A stretch of DNA of 10,340 nucleotides from the NCBI GenBank assembly GCA_943914435.1, contig CALUBY010000022.1:1-10340 (forward strand), in the 5' to 3' direction. Positions 6,632-10,340 of this stretch are shown in pieces. Position 1 is the stretch's first letter, and each line of letters starts with the position of its first letter. The position numbers and the translations under genes are program-made. Below the pieces are notes generated by a model, which ran no database searches, had not been told where the DNA came from, and saw only the letters and a list, made by a program, of their open reading frames with translations. The stretch comes from an uncultured bacterium. Lineage in GTDB: Bacteria > Patescibacteriota > Minisyncoccia > Phycocordibacterales > Phycocordibacteraceae.

Positions 6632-7761
6632 AAATCGTAATGGTTTCGTTTGATCGAAACGTCTTCCGTGAGGGAGATTCTACGCGCGCACGCATTGCAG
6701 GATATGGAGAGGTGTTCGACGAACTTCACATTATTGTGTATGCGAAAAAAACGCTCGGCCTCACTCCTCAGAAGATTGCACAGAACGTATGGCTATATCC
6801 CACAAATTCCTTCTCAAAGCTTTTCTATATTTCTGATGCGGTTCGTATTGCAAAAAACATTATCTGCGACACTTCGGTTGATGTTGTGTCAGGTCAGGAT
6901 CTCGGAGAAACAGGGGTTGCAGCATGGCTTATTGCGCGTGCGCACAGACTTCCTCTCCAATTACAGGATCATGCTGACGTGCTTAATGACTGGTTTGTCC
7001 GTGCAAAGCTGAGTAATCGCGTTCGAGTACTTGTAGCGCGTTTCCTCATTCCCAAAGCCACTTGTCTCCGTGTCGTACTACCTGAGGCTAAAGAGCGCAT
7101 TCTGGCGCGTTACCCTACGTTGAAAGAACGCATTGCTGTACTTCCTGTGTTCACTGATACAAAAGCGCTTATCGAAGCCACACCTTCTTTTGACCTTCAC
7201 GAACGGTATCCAAGGTTTAAAACCATCATGCTCATAGCATCGAGGTTGGTGCCTGAGAAAAATATCGAGTTCTCGCTTCTCGCTTTTAAGAAAGCAGGAA
7301 TCCCCGATAGCGGTCTTATTATTGTAGGAGAGGGGAGTTCAATTACCTCACTTTCTGAGGAAAGTACCCGGTTAGGACTTGATGAGCAGGTTGTGTTTGT
7401 GCCTTGGGAAAAGGACCTCGTTCCTTACTATAAAACCGCTGACCTCTTTCTCCTCTCATCAAGCAGTGAGAGTTATTGTCGTGCGCTTGTGGAGGCTGCC
7501 GCCGTTGGTCTTCCTTTCGTATCAACGAATGTAGGCATAGCCTCTGCTCTGGTTGAGGGAGGTGCACAGGGAACCGTGCTTGAGCAAGGGAATCTAGAAG
7601 GATTTGCAGAAGCAATTCGAACGCAGGCTGCTTCCGGAAAACGAGCTTCAACTAACAGGGGTAGTGCGATGATAGACAGCCTCACAGGGTCTACTGAAGA
7701 AGAATATCGGATTCGTTTTCGTTCACTGTTTGACGCGTGTCTGCCACCTCTTTCTGTATGA
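6628..7761 (+). CDS. Glycosyltransferase, GT4-type, GT-B fold (fourth of five)
   Basis: This 377-residue transferase begins MKIVMVSFDRNVFREGDSTRA, in the place of the usual glycine-rich acceptor loop and similar to the preceding gene. Further shared signposts are SGQDLGETGVAAWL (88-101) and LQDHADVLNDWF (112-123), which carries the family His. The donor domain is complete: IASRLVPEKN (203-212, with R206 and K211), IIVGEGSS (231-238), and EX7E as E281 and E289 in SESYCRALVEAAAVG. TNVGIASALVEGG (300-312) follows. There is no signal peptide or membrane helix. It starts and stops in GTATGA overlaps, so its translation is probably coupled to both neighbours. It should be an active retaining glycosyltransferase; the sugar and acceptor are unknown. 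Confidence 0.9.
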   Translation: MKIVMVSFDRNVFREGDSTRARIAGYGEVFDELHIIVYAKKTLGLTPQKIAQNVWLYPTNSFSKLFYISDAVRIAKNIICDTSVDVVSGQDLGETGVAAWLIARAHRLPLQLQDHADVLNDWFVRAKLSNRVRVLVARFLIPKATCLRVVLPEAKERILARYPTLKERIAVLPVFTDTKALIEATPSFDLHERYPRFKTIMLIASRLVPEKNIEFSLLAFKKAGIPDSGLIIVGEGSSITSLSEESTRLGLDEQVVFVPWEKDLVPYYKTADLFLLSSSSESYCRALVEAAAVGLPFVSTNVGIASALVEGGAQGTVLEQGNLEGFAEAIRTQAASGKRASTNRGSAMIDSLTGSTEEEYRIRFRSLFDACLPPLSV

Positions 7762-8801
7762 ACCTTTTGGTTGTAACTCAATCCTTAAACTTAGATGATC
7801 CAGTGTTGTCTGTGTATCACGGCTTAGTCGAGTCCCTTGCGCATGAATGCGAACGCGTGGAAGCGATATGTCTTCTTGAGGGAAGGCACCAGTTGCCGAA
7901 TACGGTTCGTGTACATAGTCTTCGAAAAGAGAACGGGAAACGGTCCCGAATTGGGTATGCGTTTTCTTTTCTACTACTCGCGTGGCGACTGCGGGCGTCC
8001 TATGATGCGGTATTTGTACACATGAACCAGGAGTATGTGCTTATTGCTGGTCCGTTGTGGAAACTTCTCGGAAAGAACGTATACCTGTGGCGCAATCATT
8101 ACGCGGGATCATGGGCTACTGATCTTGCTGCGTTTTGGTGTACGCGGGTGTTCTGTACCTCGAAGCGCTCGTATACGGCTAAATATAAAAAAACTGAGCT
8201 CATGCCGGTGGGAGTTAACGTTGATCGGTTTACTCAAAAGACTTACATTTCTCGAGCTCCTCGTTCATTACTCTTTTTCTCGCGCATTACTCCTTCAAAA
8301 AGGGTCGAGCTCTTTATTGATGCGCTCGCGCTAGTGAAAGAGAAAGGTATTACGTTTACAGCAACGATTGTAGGCTCGGCACCTGCCGAGTTCGAAGAGT
8401 ATGATTCTATGCTTAGAGAACGAGTCCAGAATCAGGGACTTTCCGAGCACGTGTCATTTGCTCCTGGTGTTTCTAACGAAAAAGCCTCTGACGTATTTCA
8501 TGCAAGCGAGATATATGTAAATTGTTCTCCAAGCGGCATGCTCGATAAGGTTATTTTTGAAGCAGCGGCATCAGGGTGTCTTGTACTCTCAGAAAGTGAA
8601 GACATGCGTACGTTTGGGTTCGGAGAACTAACGTATCAGGAGGGAAGCGCTGAGTCTTTGGCTCATCATATTGAGCAGCTGCTTTTGCTTCCTGCTGATG
8701 CAAAAACCTCTCTCCAAGGGCGCCTCGCTACGTTGGCAGATGCCCATAGTCTTCGCGGTCTTGCGAAGACGCTCGTGGCGCGCATGCAGGGAGACCGGTA
8801 G
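7758..8801 (+). CDS. GT4-like glycosyltransferase with degenerate EX7E motif (fifth of five)
   Basis: The start is placed at ATG 7758 because it forms the same GTATGA overlap as its neighbours and because MNLLVVTQSLN opens directly into the first beta strand. A GTG at 7737 in the same frame would add seven residues and extend the overlap, so it is less likely. The 347-residue product is slightly short for the family. It has a GT-B layout: WRNHYAG (111-117, with the family His), LMPVGVNVDRF (148-158) and FFSRITPSKRVELFIDAL (173-190, Arg176 and Lys181). A conserved-looking SPSGMLDKVIFEAAASG spans 257-273. Here the second Glu of EX7E is present (E268) but the first position is Gly260, followed by a 'LDK' stretch. 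My recollection is that some GT4 relatives with GS-x-DK in this place are genuine enzymes, so it need not be inactive. It ends with TAG and is followed by 9 bases before the YvcK-like gene. Confidence 0.85.
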   Translation: MNLLVVTQSLNLDDPVLSVYHGLVESLAHECERVEAICLLEGRHQLPNTVRVHSLRKENGKRSRIGYAFSFLLLAWRLRASYDAVFVHMNQEYVLIAGPLWKLLGKNVYLWRNHYAGSWATDLAAFWCTRVFCTSKRSYTAKYKKTELMPVGVNVDRFTQKTYISRAPRSLLFFSRITPSKRVELFIDALALVKEKGITFTATIVGSAPAEFEEYDSMLRERVQNQGLSEHVSFAPGVSNEKASDVFHASEIYVNCSPSGMLDKVIFEAAASGCLVLSESEDMRTFGFGELTYQEGSAESLAHHIEQLLLLPADAKTSLQGRLATLADAHSLRGLAKTLVARMQGDR

Positions 8802-8810
8802 TATGGTCAC

Positions 8811-9779
8811 ATGAGACACGTCGTAACGATTGGAGGAGGCACCGGCACCTTTGTGGTTCTCTCGGGCCTTAGGCGTCTTCCTGACGTACGGCTTTCTGCA
8901 ATTGTTACGTCTGCTGATGACGGAGGATCTACCGGAAACCTGCGGGACGCATACGGGTTCCTTCCTGCCGGAGACGCCCGTCAGGCACTTGTGGCCCTCG
9001 CTGAGGACGGGAATGTTCTTCGGGATTTGTTTGCGTACCGGTTCGAGAAGAGTGAAGTAAAGGGACATAATTTAGGAAATCTCTTCCTCACCGCTCTTAC
9101 TGACCTGCTTGGGTCAGATGCGGCGGCTCTTGAAGAAGCGTCAAAAATTCTCCGTATCTCCGGAAAGGTTATTCCCGCCACAGAAACACCGGGTACGCTG
9201 GTAGCACATCTTGCTGACGGCACCGTTATTCGAAACGAACGAGAGATAGACGAGCGAGTGGGAGGACGTGCGCGTATAAAAACGCTTTCCCTTGAGGAAC
9301 CGTCCGAAGCATCACTCTCGGCAAAGCGTGCCATAGAAGAAGCCGACCTCATTATCATTGGGCCGGGGGACCTGTATACCTCAAGCATTGCAGCACTTTT
9401 GCCGAAGGGTATGAAAGAGGCTATTGCCGGCTCAAAGGCGCGTCTTGTCTATATCACGAATCTATTCACAAAGTCCGGACAAACAGAGGACTACACGGTA
9501 CGTGAGCATGTCGCAGAGATTGCCCGCTACGCAGGACGCGAGCCCGATATCATCCTCATGAACCAGGGAGGTCTTTCAGAAGGTGTTCTAAAAAAATACG
9601 CAGAGGAAGGGGAGTACCCGCCTCAGGATGATTTTTTGACTTCGGACGCCCGAATTCGTCGATTGCCACTCGTGTCTATATATAACGTTGCGGCTGTTCC
9701 CGGAGACCCGCTACCACGTTCGCTGGTGCGTCATGACCCTGCAAAACTTGCGGCTGCTATAGAAACTCTTTTGGTATGA
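8811..9779 (+). CDS. yvcK: YvcK/GlmR family protein (gluconeogenesis factor, CofD-like fold)
   Basis: This cytosolic protein belongs to the YvcK family, related in fold to CofD (2-phospho-L-lactate transferase). In Bacillus subtilis the homologue (YvcK/GlmR) binds UDP-GlcNAc, stimulates GlmS, and is needed on gluconeogenic carbon sources and for a normal cell wall. The motifs appear in order: IGGGTGT at 7-13, SADDGGSTG at 34-42, AGDARQ at 53-58, GHNLGNL at 85-91, IGPGDLYTS at 183-191, ITNLFTKSGQTEDY at 215-228 and RHDP at 307-310. The length of 322 residues is normal and all nucleotide-binding signatures are intact. No Shine-Dalgarno sequence precedes the ATG. A TAGTAT hexamer at 8799-8804 ends 6 bases before it, the same spacing as at position 480, but the match is poor. 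Unlike the common Firmicutes order, neither RapZ nor WhiA is adjacent; the neighbours are a glycosyltransferase and a HAD hydrolase. A link between amino-sugar supply and the glycan block is plausible but inferred. Confidence 0.95.
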   Translation: MRHVVTIGGGTGTFVVLSGLRRLPDVRLSAIVTSADDGGSTGNLRDAYGFLPAGDARQALVALAEDGNVLRDLFAYRFEKSEVKGHNLGNLFLTALTDLLGSDAAALEEASKILRISGKVIPATETPGTLVAHLADGTVIRNEREIDERVGGRARIKTLSLEEPSEASLSAKRAIEEADLIIIGPGDLYTSSIAALLPKGMKEAIAGSKARLVYITNLFTKSGQTEDYTVREHVAEIARYAGREPDIILMNQGGLSEGVLKKYAEEGEYPPQDDFLTSDARIRRLPLVSIYNVAAVPGDPLPRSLVRHDPAKLAAAIETLLV

Positions 9780-10294
9780 GATATTTTCTTGATTTCGATA
9801 GAACCTTGTTTGATACCGATTCGTTCAAGACGTATCTGCGCACAAGGGAAGACCTTGCAGACACGAGCGAATACTCTGATGAGGCATTCGTGGCCGAGCT
9901 TCTTAAAAGAGCGCACGCGGGTTCTCTTATGTTCGAACCAGGTGAGCTATCTCGTTTCTTGTACCAAGACGCCGCACAGTTTCTACGTGAGAAAGAGAAC
10001 GCCGTTACTATCATTACGTTCGGGGATGCTCTCTTTCAGGAGCTTAAAACAAAAAGCGCTCTCTACGGCATTCCGCGTATGTCGGTCATGTATACCGGTG
10101 ACGTTATGAAAGGGGAGTTTCTTGCGCCCCATACTCATCTTCATGCCGGCGCCGTGCTTGTTGATGATTCTCCCCGCGAGCTTGAAACCCTAGCCTTAAG
10201 GTGTCCAGGACTCGAGCTGTATGAAATTCGCCGAGATGGCAGGCAGGGAGATGGAAGGTGGTTGGTTATTGAGCGACTATCGGAGCTTTCTTAG
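9776..10294 (+). CDS. Small HAD-superfamily hydrolase
   Basis: All four HAD motifs can be placed. Motif I is FLDFDRTLFDT, with nucleophile D6 and acid/base D8. Motif II is the Thr in IITFGD (T81). Motif III is probably K112 in VMKGEF. Motif IV is LVDDSPRELE, with D130 and D131. About 60 residues between motifs I and II form a small helical C1-type cap, so a small phosphorylated metabolite or sugar phosphate is a reasonable substrate class. The 172-residue length is short but complete. ATG 9776 overlaps the stop of the YvcK-like gene as GTATGA, so the two are probably translated together. Its position could mean it dephosphorylates a sugar phosphate or a lipid-linked precursor for the glycan block, but the sequence does not show the substrate. 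Superfamily placement is strong; function is open. Confidence 0.85.
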   Translation: MRYFLDFDRTLFDTDSFKTYLRTREDLADTSEYSDEAFVAELLKRAHAGSLMFEPGELSRFLYQDAAQFLREKENAVTIITFGDALFQELKTKSALYGIPRMSVMYTGDVMKGEFLAPHTHLHAGAVLVDDSPRELETLALRCPGLELYEIRRDGRQGDGRWLVIERLSELS

Positions 10295-10295
10295 T

Positions 10296-10340
10296 ATGCG
10301 AGAACGCACTAACTTTTATATGAAAAATATATCTGTATAC
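10296..10340 (+). CDS. Start of a further gene, cut by the window edge
   Basis: One base after the TAG of the HAD gene, an ATG opens a frame (MRERTNFYMKNISVY) that remains open to the last base. The junction again shows GTATG, here with the G of TAG, as at the overlaps upstream. A second in-frame ATG at 10320 could be the true start. Fifteen codons are too few to identify a family or to be certain the frame is coding. Position and spacing fit a continued operon. Confidence 0.4.
   Translation, partial: MRERTNFYMKNISVY

Noticed and set aside
7737..7757. GTG at 7737 as start of the fifth glycosyltransferase
   Set aside because: It would add MSATSFC before a perfect first beta strand and create a 25-base overlap. 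ATG 7758 gives the same GTATGA junction as its neighbours.
8628..9068. A 146-codon minus-strand frame spanning the end of the fifth glycosyltransferase and the start of the YvcK-like gene
   Set aside because: Both plus-strand genes are well supported by motifs here, and the minus-strand translation is low in hydrophobic core patterns and unlike any family I know.
3173..9779. Alternative genetic code with TGA read as glycine, as in some Candidate Phyla Radiation lineages
   Set aside because: TGA ends five proteins at the expected family length, each at or next to the start of the next gene, and no in-frame TGA interrupts a conserved motif.
1..10340. Mobile element, CRISPR array, tRNA or rRNA genes
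   Set aside because: I saw no transposase or integrase motifs, terminal inverted repeats, regularly spaced direct repeats or RNA-gene signatures, and less than about 100 bases of the window are non-coding.

Overview
The window is a compact stretch of bacterial chromosome with every gene on the + strand and almost no intergenic DNA. The largest gap is about 50 bases. The small tightly packed genes, a soluble VirD4/TraG-like ATPase beginning 'NPDRVTYFAATDARGKR', the near absence of Shine-Dalgarno sequences and a run of divergent family-4 glycosyltransferases all suggest a member of the Candidate Phyla Radiation (Patescibacteria), probably Parcubacteria-like. This is inferred from recalled family flavour, not from a search. 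TGA is read as stop at five gene ends, so the Gracilibacteria/Absconditabacteria code (TGA = Gly) does not apply.

Layout: (1) Positions 3-452 hold the 3' end of an unrecognised gene that is open to the left window edge. (2) Positions 480-2276 (possible GTG start at 459) encode a P-loop ATPase of the conjugative coupling-protein type, with no membrane segment and a long charged, proline-rich tail. (3) After a 50-bp gap, positions 2327-8801 form a sugar and glycan block: an NAD-dependent nucleotide-sugar epimerase/dehydratase followed by five consecutive GT4-type glycosyltransferases. (4) Positions 8811-9779 encode a YvcK/GlmR-type protein (CofD-like fold), and 9776-10294 a small HAD-superfamily hydrolase. 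(5) A further gene begins at 10296 and runs off the right edge.

The genes from 2327 to the right edge are probably one operon. Five junctions are 4-base ATGA start/stop overlaps, and the other three have gaps of 1 to 9 bases. Four of the ATGA overlaps share the same hexamer GTATGA. The likely joint role is building a surface glycan: the epimerase supplies a nucleotide sugar, the five transferases add sugars in turn, and the YvcK-like protein may link the block to UDP-GlcNAc supply. No flippase, polymerase, ligase or initiating membrane transferase is visible, so the pathway is incomplete within the window.

I found no RNA genes, insertion sequences, CRISPR arrays, convincing terminators or long DNA repeats. 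The points most worth a second look are the unknown partial gene beside the ATPase, the duplicated helix motif in the ATPase tail, the altered catalytic motifs in two of the five glycosyltransferases, the tandem paralogous pair, and the repeated GTATGA junctions.
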